A stretch of 34,129 nucleotides of DNA from CALGLS01 sp047626155 (GTDB lineage Bacteria; Bacteroidota; Bacteroidia; Chitinophagales; Saprospiraceae), in assembly GCA_047626155.1 (NCBI GenBank), contig JBLHRR010000043.1, forward strand, positions 1 to 34,129. The letters are read 5' to 3'. The notes beneath the pieces were generated by a model. It had not been told where the DNA came from and ran no database searches. It saw only the letters and a list, made by a program, of their open reading frames with translations. Shown one piece after another: positions 15,461-25,166 of the stretch. Within the stretch, counting starts at the first letter, position 1. Each line of letters starts with the position of its first letter. Made by a program: the position numbers and the translations under genes.

Positions 15461-18400
15461 CTATTCGCCTTTTACGACCTTCTGATGTCCTTTTGATCCA
15501 TTTTCAAAAGAAACCTCAAGGATATAAACCCCATTAGCTAAAGCTGCTACGTTAATTTGCCCAATAGTATTGGAGATATTAAATGAGCCATAGAAGACTC
15601 CACGCACATCTAATAAACGAACCTTGCTAATCGTAAAGCTACTTTTCAAGTTAATAACTTGATTCACAGGATTCGGGAATATGCTAAAACCAGCATCTTC
15701 CAATTCAGCCGTTGCAACAATATTATCTATCATAAAATCAAAGACCATTGTACAGCCTAACTCATCCGTTACGGTACAGGTATAATCCCCCATAGTCAAG
15801 CCACTGATACTTGCAGTCGTTTCGTTATTTGTCCAGAGGTAAGTCAGCTGCCCGGTTCCGCCAGAGGCCGAGAAGGAAATACTGCCACCATCATCTCCAT
15901 CCGTTTCATTCTCAACTATGGTAGACACTAGTTGAATCGCCGGAGGAGAAATAAGTGTAATAGTGCTGCTGGTAAAAGTACAACCATTGGCATCTGTTAC
16001 GGTGCAAGTATAATCTCCTGCGCCGAGATTGTCAATCATATTTGCATCGCCACCATTGCTCCAGAGGTACTCGTACGGTATTACGCCACCACTAATTTCT
16101 AACAATATATTTCCGTTACTGTCGTCAGTACAAATCGGATTGTTTTTAGGCGCATCGATTTCTACCAATGGCGCTGCAGGCCCTGTAATAGCAATGTTAG
16201 GCAAGGTGATGCTGCAGCCACTAGCATCCATAACCGTACAACTATATAAGCCAGGAGGAAGATTGTCGATGTCTTCTGTTGTGGCGGCATTGTTCCAGTT
16301 GTAGGTGAATGGTATAGCTGTTCCACTTACCGAAATATCTATAGCCCCATCATTGCTACCAAAACAAATAATAGTTTGGTGTTCAGTAGAAACCCAGCTA
16401 AGATCTGTTCCGTCATTAAAAATAGTAATGGTACTTGTAGTAAAAGTACAACCGCTGGCATCTGTTATAGTACAAATGTAATCTCCTGCAGGGATGTTAT
16501 AAATGTTTTGAGCACTTGTACCACTATTCCATTCATAAGAATAAGGCGAGTTTCCTCCTTCAATATCGATTTCAATAAAGCCACCGACAGTACAAGATGC
16601 ATTTGCGGTATTTTGCATCGCAACAGACATTAAAGTGGAAGGCTCAATGAGGAGCGGTCCAACCACAAAATCACAGTTATTAGCATCCGTAACCGTAGAA
16701 GTGTATTCTCCAATAGCTAGTTCGCTAAGTTCAGCAGTCGTTTCCCCGTTACTCCAAACATAGGTATATGGATCAGTACCTCCTTGTATTTCGATAAAGA
16801 TGTTTCCATTAGCATCAGCGGTACAGGAGGAATTACTGACGGATGAATTTGCAAGACTAAGCGTTGCGTTTGGTTGCGTAATTAGAATGTTGGAACTATT
16901 AATAGAACAACCATTTGCATCTGTAATGGTGCAATTGTAAGAACCAGTCGTTAAGTTGTCCAAGTTAGGGCTAGTCGAGCCATTATCCCAATTGTAAATG
17001 AATGGTGTTGCGGAACCACTGATTTCTAACATGATAGTTCCGTTGTTCCCACCAAAGCAACTTACCTGTCCGGATTGTTCATTCACAATTTGAAGGTCGC
17101 TGGCCTCATCGTTAATGATAATTTCATCACTAATCACCTCGCAATCGTTGTTGTCTGTAACGGTGCAGATGTAACTTCCTGCCGCCAGACTACTTATGTC
17201 TTGAGTAACAGCACCATTACTCCATAGATAAGTATAAGGACTCTGTCCTCCTGTTACGTCGATACCAATACTACCAATATTTCCTTGTCCGCAAATGACG
17301 TTGACGGAAGTTATATTTCCTAAAGTTAAAGCCGGGGGCTCAGTAAGAACAATTTCTTCTGTAGATAAGGTACAACCATTAGCGTCTGTTATTTCACAAG
17401 TGTAGCTGCCAGGACTAAGATCCGTTAGGATGTTGTTGGTCGCCCCAGTATTCCAAAGGTAACTGAAAGGGGCTGTCCCGCCACTTGCTTCTATTGTAAT
17501 GTTACCGTCGTTATTACCCAGACATCTGACATTTGTACTACTATTGTTAGAGATGGAAAATGACATGTTGGGCTGAGTTATTTGGATGCTGGCGCTAGTG
17601 CTGCTACAGCTGTTGGCATCGGTAATGGTACAGACGTAAGTCCCAAGGGGAAGGTCGCTAATGTCTTGTGTCGTAGCTCCATTGCTCCAGCTAAAAGTAA
17701 ATGGCGTAGCAGTTCCAGACACGGTAAGAGTAATGGAACCATTACTCCCACCAAAACAGCTGACAGTGCTTACCACGCCGGTAAGCACAGCTAGGTCAGA
17801 TCCCGTATTGTTAATGGTGTATTCTTCAGTTATGAAAGTACAACCCGTATTGTCTGTAACAGTGCAGATATAGGCTCCCGCGGAAATGTTATTCAAATCC
17901 TGAGAACTGGCCCCGGTATTCCAAATGTAACTATAAGGATTTATTCCTCCGCTAATGCTTATGTCAATACTACCCGAGCCGCTTTGGCCGCAATTGGCAT
18001 CTATTAATATCGCATCGGTTAGTTGAATAGCGCTGGGACTACTTATTGAAATGGGGACTGTCGCTATTGTACAGTTATTGTTATCTGTAATAGTACAGCT
18101 ATAGGTTCCTGCTGATAAATCAGAGAGAGAAGACATACTGCCTCCCGAAACCCAGTTGTAGGTATAGGGTACTGTTCCTCCTGAAATACCTAAAGAAATG
18201 TTTCCATCGTTAGCATTTGCACAGCTTAAGTTGTTACTACTAATGTTATTTATAGTCAATGGTGCATCAGGTTGACCAATAGCAATAGGGCTGGTAATAA
18301 TAGAACATCCATTATCATCCGTAATAGTACAGGTGTAGCTGCCTGGAGGAATAGGAGAAATATTTGGACTGGTTTCTCCATTGCTCCAGTTGAAAGTAAA

Positions 18401-21400
18401 AGGCGTAGCTGTTCCAGAGACAGCAATACTGATAGAGCCGTCCCCGTCGCCAAAGCAGTTTATATCTTTAGCATTGAAAGCGTCCAAGTTAAGATCACTG
18501 TCTTCTAAAAGAATAGAAAAAGTTTGTGTAACCAACTCACAACTCATAGCATCTGTAATAGTACAAATATAGCTTCCTGCATTTGCGGTTAAGCTAGAAC
18601 CGGTATCACCATTGCTCCAGAGATAGCCATAGGAACTAGCTCCTCCGTTAACCGTTAAACTAATGTTGCCATCCGCAATACAGCTGGCATTTGTAACTTC
18701 AAAGCTATTCAAATTAATAGGAGATGGATTTCCAACATCAAAAGAATTAGTGACAAAGGTGCAGCCACTGTTATCTGTAATAGTGCACTGGTAAGGTCCC
18801 TCTTCCAAATTGGTAATGCTGGAGGTCATAGCCCCATTATTCCACAGGTAAGCATAAGGACTTGTTCCCCCCGTTCCACTAAGGGAAACGGAGCCGTCAT
18901 CGCTGCTATTACAGCTAAGATCTGATACTGCTAAATTATTAAAACTAACAGCAGAAGCAGGTTCTGTTATCATAACCGTGCTAGTAGAAATACTACATCC
19001 ATTGGCATCAGTAATGGTACAGGTGTAACTGCCTACAGGTTGATTAGAAATATTGGCTTCTGTACTACCAGAACTCCATTGGTAACCATAAGGACTTGTA
19101 CCTCCGGTGGCTTCAACGCTTGCAGAGCCACTGGATTCGCCCTGGCAAGCTACATTAGTTTGCTCTAGTGAAGCTACTGCTAATTGGCTTTGTGGTTGGC
19201 TTACTAACAGTTCATCTACAACAATAGAGCAGCCACTGTTATCGGTAACGGTACAGGTATAAGTTCCGGCAGTTAAGTTATTAAGGTTTGCTTCACTGCC
19301 GGCTACATTCCAGTTATATTGAAAGGGAGTAAGTGAACCACTGATGTTTAAACTGATTGATCCATTGTTGCCCTCGAAGCAGCTAACGGCAATGATGGTT
19401 GAATTACTGATCGCCAAATCACTATCTTCCAAGTCTACATCATATGACGGACTTAGAAAGGTACAGCCATTGAAGTCGGTAATGGTGCAGACATAATTTC
19501 CAGCAGAAGCATTGGTCAACGGGTTTTCGGTCGTTCCACCATTCCACTCATAAGTGTATGGGGAGTTACCGCCATCGATTGTAAGCATAATCGCACCAGC
19601 GCCAGTACAACTTGCATTTGTAATTGTATTGTTTGTTATGGAAATGGGGTCGGGCATGCCTATGTCAAACAACGGGCTTGTAATTGTACAATTGTTATCA
19701 TCCGTAATTGTACATTGGTATTGTCCATTGGAGATATTGGGTAGTCCCGTGGTGGTTTCTCCATTGGTCCAGATGTAATTATAATCACCAGTTCCTCCGT
19801 TTGTAGAAAAAGAAATACTACCATCAGATCCTCCAGCACAACTGACATCTACCGTGATTACATCTGAAATAGATAGCTCGAACTCGGGTTCTGTAATTGT
19901 CACTGTTCCTGTAGTTGTTGTACAACCTTTGTTGTCAGAAATCATGCAACTGTAATCTCCTGCAGCCAAATTGCTGATTCCAGAAGTGGTGGCCATATTA
20001 CTCCAAAGATAAATATATGGCGAATTGCCACCACCAATATCCAGACTGATACTTCCTGTCATTTCACCATTACATAAAATGTTTATCTGGTTTAGAGAAT
20101 TGATAGTGATGGGAGTAACAGGTTCTGTAACCATAATGTTGGAAACAATAATTGTGCAACCGCTGGCATCCGTAACAGTACAAGAGTAAGGCCCGGCACT
20201 TAGGTTGCTAATATCTTCTGTAGTATCATCGTTGCTCCAGATGTAAGTGAAAGGTGTGTCAGTACCATTAACACTTAAGTCTATAGAACCATTACTTCCA
20301 CCAAAACAATCTACAGCGTTGACGGTGTTGGTCGAAGTCATGTCATTACCAGTTAAAGTAATCGTGAAAGTTGGTGTTACAATGCTACAGCCGGCGTTGT
20401 CTGTAATGGTACAAGCATAGGTGCCGATAGGTAAATCACTAATGTTCTGAGAGGTATCACTATTGCTCCAGTTGTACTGAATAGGATCATTACCACCATC
20501 TATAGTTAGATCAACTGCTCCTCCTGTCGTACAAGTAGCATGAGTCGAATTAGAACTTTCGAGGCTGAGTGGGTTACTTGGATTGTTTAGATTGAAGCTC
20601 ATACTTGTCGTACAGTCATTCGCATCGGTTACAGTGATGGAGTATTCTCCTATAGTCAGATTGCAAACTTCAGCAGTAGTTCCTCCATTGCTCCATAGAT
20701 AACTGTATGCAGTAGTTCCGCCACAAGCCTCAATAGAAATACATCCATTATCGCCGTTAGTGCAACTGGGATCTGTGACCGCATTTTGGCAAATGTTCAG
20801 AATAGCGGGCTCTGTAATATTTATAGGAGAACTAACGATTGTACAATTTCCAGCGTCTGTAATAGTACAGGTATAATTTCCAGTGGTCAGATTGCAAACT
20901 TCAGAGTTTGTTCCGCCGTTGCTCCAAAGGTAGGTGTAAGGCGGTCGTCCGTCCGAAGGAGTAACTAGAGCGCAACCATCGTTTTGCCCATTACAACTAA
21001 TAGCGGTCATATTACTATTGGAAATGCTTAATTCAGCAGTGAAGGTTATCGTTCCGGGAGTGAGAATAGGTATGAAGGTTTGATTATCGTTGTTTGCGAC
21101 TTCTGTTATTTCGTTAGGGTCAAACCCAACGGAAGTAGTTCCGGTCTCACTACAGGAAGAGGAAAAGGAAATAACAAAAAGGATTTCACCATCATCCATA
21201 GATTCCAGCGTGGAAAAGTTTCCATCATTCCATTGCACGAAAAGCTTCCCGGTTGTATCTTGAGGGTTAACATTGCTAGCGCTAAAGCCCTCAAGGTTAA
21301 AACCACCGACAGTGTCGTAGGTAAGAACAGATTCATCCCAATCTACCGTAAAATCAAAGGAGACGATTTCTGTAAAATTAGAAACGGTGATCTCTAATTC

Positions 21401-21526
21401 TATATTTTCTCCTCCACTAATACTGGTGCTCTCTAGTTCAAACCCAGGGGTTTGTCCCCAGCTTGTAAAGCAGAAGAATATTAAAAATGAGGAAAGGTAG
21501 GTTGTTTTTAGTTTCGAGTAGTTCAT
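15461..21526 (-). CDS. Giant SprB-repeat surface protein with cohesin-like domain and T9SS sorting signal
   Basis: The protein has about 2,021 aa from the ATG at 21526; an in-frame ATG at 21565 would add 13 residues. I prefer 21526 because a compact signal peptide follows (MNYSKLKTTYLSSFLIF..., ending TSWGQ). Next comes a cohesin-like beta domain (ISGGENIELEITVSNFTEIV...DWDESVLTY). Then 23 tandem SprB-type repeats of about 76 residues follow, each with the pattern CxGxNDGSI...GGxxPYxYxWSNG...G.Y.CTITDxxGC. A type A T9SS sorting domain occupies the last about 75 residues (FSIFPNPVNQ...NGVYILEVSFENG...HQKVVKGE). SprB in Flavobacterium is a cell-surface adhesin moved by the gliding motor. Here a surface adhesin is likely, while a role in gliding is only inferred. 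It stands alone, with a terminator behind it. Confidence 0.95.
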   Translation of the reverse strand: MNYSKLKTTYLSSFLIFFCFTSWGQTPGFELESTSISGGENIELEITVSNFTEIVSFDFTVDWDESVLTYDTVGGFNLEGFSASNVNPQDTTGKLFVQWNDGNFSTLESMDDGEILFVISFSSSCSETGTTSVGFDPNEITEVANNDNQTFIPILTPGTITFTAELSISNSNMTAISCNGQNDGCALVTPSDGRPPYTYLWSNGGTNSEVCNLTTGNYTCTITDAGNCTIVSSPINITEPAILNICQNAVTDPSCTNGDNGCISIEACGGTTAYSYLWSNGGTTAEVCNLTIGEYSITVTDANDCTTSMSFNLNNPSNPLSLESSNSTHATCTTGGAVDLTIDGGNDPIQYNWSNSDTSQNISDLPIGTYACTITDNAGCSIVTPTFTITLTGNDMTSTNTVNAVDCFGGSNGSIDLSVNGTDTPFTYIWSNDDTTEDISNLSAGPYSCTVTDASGCTIIVSNIMVTEPVTPITINSLNQINILCNGEMTGSISLDIGGGNSPYIYLWSNMATTSGISNLAAGDYSCMISDNKGCTTTTGTVTITEPEFELSISDVITVDVSCAGGSDGSISFSTNGGTGDYNYIWTNGETTTGLPNISNGQYQCTITDDNNCTITSPLFDIGMPDPISITNNTITNASCTGAGAIMLTIDGGNSPYTYEWNGGTTENPLTNASAGNYVCTITDFNGCTFLSPSYDVDLEDSDLAISNSTIIAVSCFEGNNGSISLNISGSLTPFQYNWNVAGSEANLNNLTAGTYTCTVTDNSGCSIVVDELLVSQPQSQLAVASLEQTNVACQGESSGSASVEATGGTSPYGYQWSSGSTEANISNQPVGSYTCTITDANGCSISTSTVMITEPASAVSFNNLAVSDLSCNSSDDGSVSLSGTGGTSPYAYLWNNGAMTSSITNLEEGPYQCTITDNSGCTFVTNSFDVGNPSPINLNSFEVTNASCIADGNISLTVNGGASSYGYLWSNGDTGSSLTANAGSYICTITDAMSCELVTQTFSILLEDSDLNLDAFNAKDINCFGDGDGSISIAVSGTATPFTFNWSNGETSPNISPIPPGSYTCTITDDNGCSIITSPIAIGQPDAPLTINNISSNNLSCANANDGNISLGISGGTVPYTYNWVSGGSMSSLSDLSAGTYSCTITDNNNCTIATVPISISSPSAIQLTDAILIDANCGQSGSGSIDISISGGINPYSYIWNTGASSQDLNNISAGAYICTVTDNTGCTFITEEYTINNTGSDLAVLTGVVSTVSCFGGSNGSITLTVSGTATPFTFSWSNGATTQDISDLPLGTYVCTITDANSCSSTSASIQITQPNMSFSISNNSSTNVRCLGNNDGNITIEASGGTAPFSYLWNTGATNNILTDLSPGSYTCEITDANGCTLSTEEIVLTEPPALTLGNITSVNVICGQGNIGSIGIDVTGGQSPYTYLWSNGAVTQDISSLAAGSYICTVTDNNDCEVISDEIIINDEASDLQIVNEQSGQVSCFGGNNGTIMLEISGSATPFIYNWDNGSTSPNLDNLTTGSYNCTITDANGCSINSSNILITQPNATLSLANSSVSNSSCTADANGNIFIEIQGGTDPYTYVWSNGETTAELSELAIGEYTSTVTDANNCDFVVGPLLIEPSTLMSVAMQNTANASCTVGGFIEIDIEGGNSPYSYEWNSGTSAQNIYNIPAGDYICTITDASGCTFTTSTITIFNDGTDLSWVSTEHQTIICFGSNDGAIDISVSGTAIPFTYNWNNAATTEDIDNLPPGLYSCTVMDASGCSITLPNIAITGPAAPLVEIDAPKNNPICTDDSNGNILLEISGGVIPYEYLWSNGGDANMIDNLGAGDYTCTVTDANGCTFTSSTITLISPPAIQLVSTIVENETDGDDGGSISFSASGGTGQLTYLWTNNETTASISGLTMGDYTCTVTDELGCTMVFDFMIDNIVATAELEDAGFSIFPNPVNQVINLKSSFTISKVRLLDVRGVFYGSFNISNTIGQINVAALANGVYILEVSFENGSKGHQKVVKGE
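15731..21031 (-). repeat. Coding tandem array of 23 SprB repeats with A-B-C(-D) super-register
   Basis: Each unit is about 228 nt (75-78 codons) and usually carries three Cys. By sequence the units fall into classes. Units 1-2 share an extra EVCNL Cys. Then come two blocks A-B-C-D (units 3-6 and 7-10), four blocks A-B-C (11-13, 14-16, 17-19, 20-22) and a divergent last unit. Class B units mostly start SDL or TDL and carry CFGGSNGSI-type and SGTATPF-type motifs; class A units are the shorter ones just before them. Confidence 0.85.
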
Positions 21527-21565
21527 AAGTTTTGTCGTTGTTGAGTTTTTAAGGTTTGTAAGCAT

Positions 21566-21850
21566 TAGTTCGGTTGTTGGTTTTTATCAAAACTGAGGTC
21601 TCTAAATTAGTTTTTGTTGTCGCTAAAGTATAAAGCTTAAATTCAAAAAGCTTGCCCTTTGCTTATTTAAAGGAAAGACTAGAAGCTTTTTCAGCCCGAG
21701 GTTTTGAGAAGGCAGGCTCGTTTTTTAAACAAATAGAGGAAACTGCCCTGTTTTCAAGATAAGTTTAACACAAATGACGCTGCTTTGAAGCGTAAAAAAG
21801 CTACTAAACCTTGTTTCGAAATAATAAATTAAATTTTTTTTCGAAAAAAC
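21566..21850. other. AT-rich intergenic region upstream of SprB gene and tRNA
   Basis: It must hold the minus-strand promoter of the SprB gene. The best -7 candidate I see on that strand is TACTTTAG, without a TTG at 20 nt. Three similar stretches (TTGCCCTTTG, CTGCCCTGTTTTCAA, TTGCCTTGTTTTCAA) precede the tRNA; the last belongs to the tRNA promoter. No gene is supported. Confidence 0.4.
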
Positions 21851-21881
21851 TTGCCTTGTTTTCAAATGAAACCTATATTTG
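21851..21881 (+). promoter_or_regulatory. Promoter of tRNA-Val
   Basis: TTG (21851-21853) is followed after 20 nt by TATATTTG (21874-21881), a perfect TAnnTTTG box. Transcription would begin a few bases before the tRNA 5' end at 21892. Confidence 0.75.
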
Positions 21882-21891
21882 CAGCCGCTTA

Positions 21892-21969
21892 GGGCGATTA
21901 GCTCAGTTGGTTCAGAGCACCTCGTTTACACCGAGGGGGTCGGGAGTTCGAGTCTCTCATCGCCCACCA
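21892..21969 (+). tRNA. tRNA-Val(TAC), CCA encoded
   Basis: The acceptor arms GGGCGAT (21892-21898) and ATCGCCC (21959-21965) pair fully. The D-arm GCTC...GAGC, the anticodon stem CCTCG/CGAGG with loop TTTACAC, and the T-arm GGGAG-TTCGAGT-CTCTC (one G-U pair) complete the cloverleaf. The anticodon TAC reads valine codons. Discriminator A at 21966 is followed by encoded CCA. The reading frame that runs through this locus is not a gene. Confidence 0.97.
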
Positions 21970-21974
21970 AAGAT

Positions 21975-22010
21975 AAAAAAGTCACAAACCTTCGTTTGTG
22001 GCTTTTTTTT
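21975..22010 (+). terminator. Rho-independent terminator after tRNA-Val
   Basis: The stem cacaaac/gtttgtg closes on a short cttc loop and extends through A-run/T-run pairing (aaaaaagtcacaaac and gtttgtggctttttttt). It ends in eight T residues. Confidence 0.9.
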
Positions 22011-22163
22011 ATTTCTATTAGTCGCAACTAATACCCCACCCTTCCATATCGCTATCCACTTTGCAAAATAAGGATCTTTACGTTATATCAGTGATGGAAA
22101 TAGCCGATAAGCACGAGATATGTCAAAGAAGTCATAATATTACATATTATAAATATGTTATCG

Positions 22164-22194
22164 TTGTTCTTGTTACTTAGTAAGCCTATATTTA
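22164..22194 (+). promoter_or_regulatory. Probable promoter of the AsmA-like gene
   Basis: TTG (22164-22166) is followed after 20 nt by TATATTTA (22187-22194), 7 of 8 matches to TAnnTTTG. The ATG at 22217 lies about 22 nt downstream, so the leader would be short. Confidence 0.55.
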
Positions 22195-22216
22195 CCTATA
22201 ATATAATGTCGGGAGC

Positions 22217-25006
22217 ATGCACACAACAACAGAAACAGAGATCACCTATAGCACTATCCCTCCACGAAAATCTTCTTCAATGAGCAGATGGGTTAAAAAA
22301 ATATTTATTGGAACAGTCATTACCATTGGTCTTTTTGTTTTGACGGCCGTCATTATCGCTGCCTTTTTTGAAAAACAGGTTGGGGAGAAATTGATTACTG
22401 AAATCAACAAGCAGTTAAAATCGGAGCTTACAGTCACTAGCTTTGATCTCTCCCTACTCTCTTCTTTCCCTAATGCTTCTGCAAGGCTACACGGAGTCTT
22501 TTTGGATGATGCCTTGGATGGGGCGCTCATTGAGGCAGAACAAATGTCCTTTAATTTTGGCTTACTCTCCTTGTTTGAATCGACGATCCAAGTGCACTCT
22601 ATTGTTATTGAAGACGGGGCTTTATTTATCAGAACAGATCGAAAAGGGAAAAAGAACTATGACATTATAAAAGGTTCGAATGTAGAGACGTTGCCCGAAG
22701 ATGAAGGGCAGGGACTTGCGATCTCCATGAAAGAAGCTCAATTGAAAAGAGTGGAATTTATCTATGTCGATGAACGTCTAAAGCAGGAGATAAAGATGAA
22801 GATACAGGATGCGGTGATCAGCGGCGAATTTTCAGCTGATCGTTTTGCACTGACTAGTTTTGCTAAAATGAAATCAGAGTTCATTGAATTAAATGGTCAG
22901 AGAACCTTTGTTAATAAAGACCTGGTTTATGATGCAACTATAGATGTAGACATGGCCAAGGGGAAGTATCTCTTACAGGATGTGGACTTAGGTGTGGAGT
23001 CCAATATGTTTAAAGTGACAGGAACTGTTCTTAGCGAAAAGAAAGATATGGACTTGGACCTTAGGGTTACTAGTGAGGAATGTAGTCTGGGTACCATGTT
23101 CGAATTGTTACCAGAAGAGTACTTGGCTTATTTTAGTGATTTTGAAAGCACAGGTACCTTTCTTGTCGATGCCATTGTAAAAGGGAAATGGGGTGCTAAA
23201 AAAATGCCGGCCATTACAGCCTCCTTCGGATTGGAAGACGGAACAATCAGTAGCCCTAAGCTGGGGTATAAGTTGAAAGACGTCACCTTTGGAGCACGGT
23301 TTCAAAATGGAAAAGACCGTAGTCCCAAAACTTCGGTCTTTAAAATCAACGACTTCAAGGGCTATTTCAACAGAGAATTGATTACAGCTGATCTTGCCAT
23401 TACCGATTTGCTAAACCCAAAAATTGATTTCAAACTAGACGGTGTACTTCCTTTGGATGCCGTGTACGGTTTGTTAGATGATAAGCGAATAAAAGATGGA
23501 GAAGGGGAAATAGAGATTAAAAACTTCCGCCTCCGTGGGCGATATGCAGATATGATCAAACCTTCCCGAATAGCTAAAGTATCGAGTAGTGGAATACTTG
23601 AATTTGACGATGCATCTTTGACCATTAATAAAGAGAAAATAATTATAGACCGGGGGACTTTTCAAATCTTAGACAATAGTGTAAAATTGAATAAAGTGAA
23701 AATAGAAGGAGCCGGTTCAGAACTGTACCTATCCGGAAAGTTCTTAAATTTGCTTCCGGTATTGCTAGCGGATTCTTTAAACACTCAGTCCGCAGAGCTG
23801 AAATTTCAAGCCACCTTAGATGCGCCAATGCTCAACATGAACCGCATCGAAAAAATGCTGGAGCCACCGGTGGATGCCAGGCTAGTGCGTAGAGGAATGA
23901 TTGATGTGGATTCCGTTAACATTGCGCAGACGAAACAACGGGAGGAGTTTACTAAATTCTTACAAGGCAACTTCCAGGCTAAAATTGACAAGATCCTATA
24001 CCGAAAAATAGATGCAAGAGACTTTAGCGGAAGCCTTGGTTTTGATAATAATGAAATGACAATCAAAGGACGAGTGAAAGGAATGGATGGGGCTTTTAAT
24101 CTGGAAGGAAAAGCATTCTTTGAAGAAAAACCTTACCTCCAAGCAAAGGTAGATTGTGAAAAAGTAGACGTTCGAAAGTTTTTTACACAGATGGAAAATT
24201 TTGGTATGGATATCTTACAAGCCAAAAACCTTAAAGGAAAGCTGAATACTCAAGTAGCGCTTACCGCTCGTTGGTCAGAAGACGGAACCTTTCTCGATAA
24301 GGACCTGATTGTATTGGGAGATATGAAAATTACGAATGGAGAATTAATTGGTCTTGATATGCTTTATGCTTTCGCTGATTACATCAAACTTCGAGATTTA
24401 AAGCATATTAAATTCAAGACTCTGCAAAATTTCTTCGAGATTAAAAAAGGGAAATTATACATCCCCTCTATGTTCTTACAAAGTAATGCCTTGAACCTAA
24501 CGGTTAGCGGAACGCATACTTTTGACAACCGGATTGATTACAACATCAAAGTGAACGCAGGGCAGGTAATCGGCAACTTGTTCAAACGGTACGATCGAAC
24601 GAAAAGGCCAATAGAAGCAAAACGTAAAGGCTGGTTTAATCTCTATTACCGCATTTACGGGACGGTCGATAAGTATAAAATCAAGCGAGATAAGTATAGA
24701 GTTAAAAAGCAGTTTGAAAGAAGTTATAGGCACAAACTCAGAATAGAAAAGGAGCTGATTAAGAAGTTTGGAAGCATTGAGAAATATGTAGAGCCTAGTG
24801 ATTGGAAAGATGAAGTGGAAAATAATGAACCCGATCCAATGGACGATAAAACAACGCCGGAAGAAGAAGAATTTATCGAGGGCTTTGAGGAAAAAGAGAT
24901 ACAGGCTTCGTCTACAAAAAAGGATAAACCAAGAATCACAGAATCGCCTTTCGATGATAAAGCAAACGAGGAGTCTGAGGATGAGTATATTGATTGGGAT
25001 AATTGA
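22217..25006 (+). CDS. AsmA-like family protein, inner-membrane anchored
   Basis: This 929-aa protein has a short cytoplasmic tail (1-28), one membrane helix (about 29-50, IFIGTVITIGLFVLTAVIIAA) and a large periplasmic part. The start of the periplasmic part (EKQVGEKLITEINKQLKSELTVTSFDLSLLSSFPNASARLHGV) is the typical AsmA N-terminal pattern. The C-terminal AsmA_2-like region (about 680-830, ITNGELIGLDMLYAFADYIKLRDLKHIKF) follows. The end is very charged and Asp/Glu-rich. AsmA-like proteins form beta-groove bridges linked to phospholipid transport between membranes or to outer-membrane assembly. Met22 is an alternative start. It stands alone with its own promoter. Confidence 0.88.
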   Translation: MHTTTETEITYSTIPPRKSSSMSRWVKKIFIGTVITIGLFVLTAVIIAAFFEKQVGEKLITEINKQLKSELTVTSFDLSLLSSFPNASARLHGVFLDDALDGALIEAEQMSFNFGLLSLFESTIQVHSIVIEDGALFIRTDRKGKKNYDIIKGSNVETLPEDEGQGLAISMKEAQLKRVEFIYVDERLKQEIKMKIQDAVISGEFSADRFALTSFAKMKSEFIELNGQRTFVNKDLVYDATIDVDMAKGKYLLQDVDLGVESNMFKVTGTVLSEKKDMDLDLRVTSEECSLGTMFELLPEEYLAYFSDFESTGTFLVDAIVKGKWGAKKMPAITASFGLEDGTISSPKLGYKLKDVTFGARFQNGKDRSPKTSVFKINDFKGYFNRELITADLAITDLLNPKIDFKLDGVLPLDAVYGLLDDKRIKDGEGEIEIKNFRLRGRYADMIKPSRIAKVSSSGILEFDDASLTINKEKIIIDRGTFQILDNSVKLNKVKIEGAGSELYLSGKFLNLLPVLLADSLNTQSAELKFQATLDAPMLNMNRIEKMLEPPVDARLVRRGMIDVDSVNIAQTKQREEFTKFLQGNFQAKIDKILYRKIDARDFSGSLGFDNNEMTIKGRVKGMDGAFNLEGKAFFEEKPYLQAKVDCEKVDVRKFFTQMENFGMDILQAKNLKGKLNTQVALTARWSEDGTFLDKDLIVLGDMKITNGELIGLDMLYAFADYIKLRDLKHIKFKTLQNFFEIKKGKLYIPSMFLQSNALNLTVSGTHTFDNRIDYNIKVNAGQVIGNLFKRYDRTKRPIEAKRKGWFNLYYRIYGTVDKYKIKRDKYRVKKQFERSYRHKLRIEKELIKKFGSIEKYVEPSDWKDEVENNEPDPMDDKTTPEEEEFIEGFEEKEIQASSTKKDKPRITESPFDDKANEESEDEYIDWDN

Positions 25007-25063
25007 GGGAATATGAAAAAGGAGGCCAATGTAGCTTGATGCAGAAATGACTCAAATTTTTGC

Positions 25064-25071
25064 TAAATTTG
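25064..25071 (+). promoter_or_regulatory. Candidate -7 box (TAAATTTG) upstream of 3-HAO gene
   Basis: TAAATTTG matches TAnnTTTG perfectly. The nearest upstream TTG (25036-25038) is 25 nt away rather than 20, so the -33 element is weak. It lies about 95 nt before the start codon. Confidence 0.4.
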
Positions 25072-25166
25072 TCAGCACTCTATAGTGTTTATTTGCTTGC
25101 CGCTATAAGGTCAGTAAAGAATTCTGCGCTTTCTGAAAACAATAATAATACATCAAAACAAACATC

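Noticed and set aside
15731..21031. Regular direct repeats of about 228 nt, possibly a CRISPR-like or satellite array
   Set aside because: One open frame runs through all units, and the period and motifs are those of SprB protein repeats; spacing is far too long for CRISPR.
21100..21400. Two long opposite frames within the 5' part of the SprB gene
   Set aside because: They are shadows of the cohesin-like coding region, with low-complexity composition and no support.
21640..21881. Three related stretches like TTGCC...TTTTCAA before the tRNA
   Set aside because: Only the last has a proper -7 box; the others are short and may be chance in AT-rich DNA.
21811..22071. Plus-strand reading frame of 86 codons
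   Set aside because: It runs straight through the tRNA-Val gene and its terminator and has no protein-like pattern.
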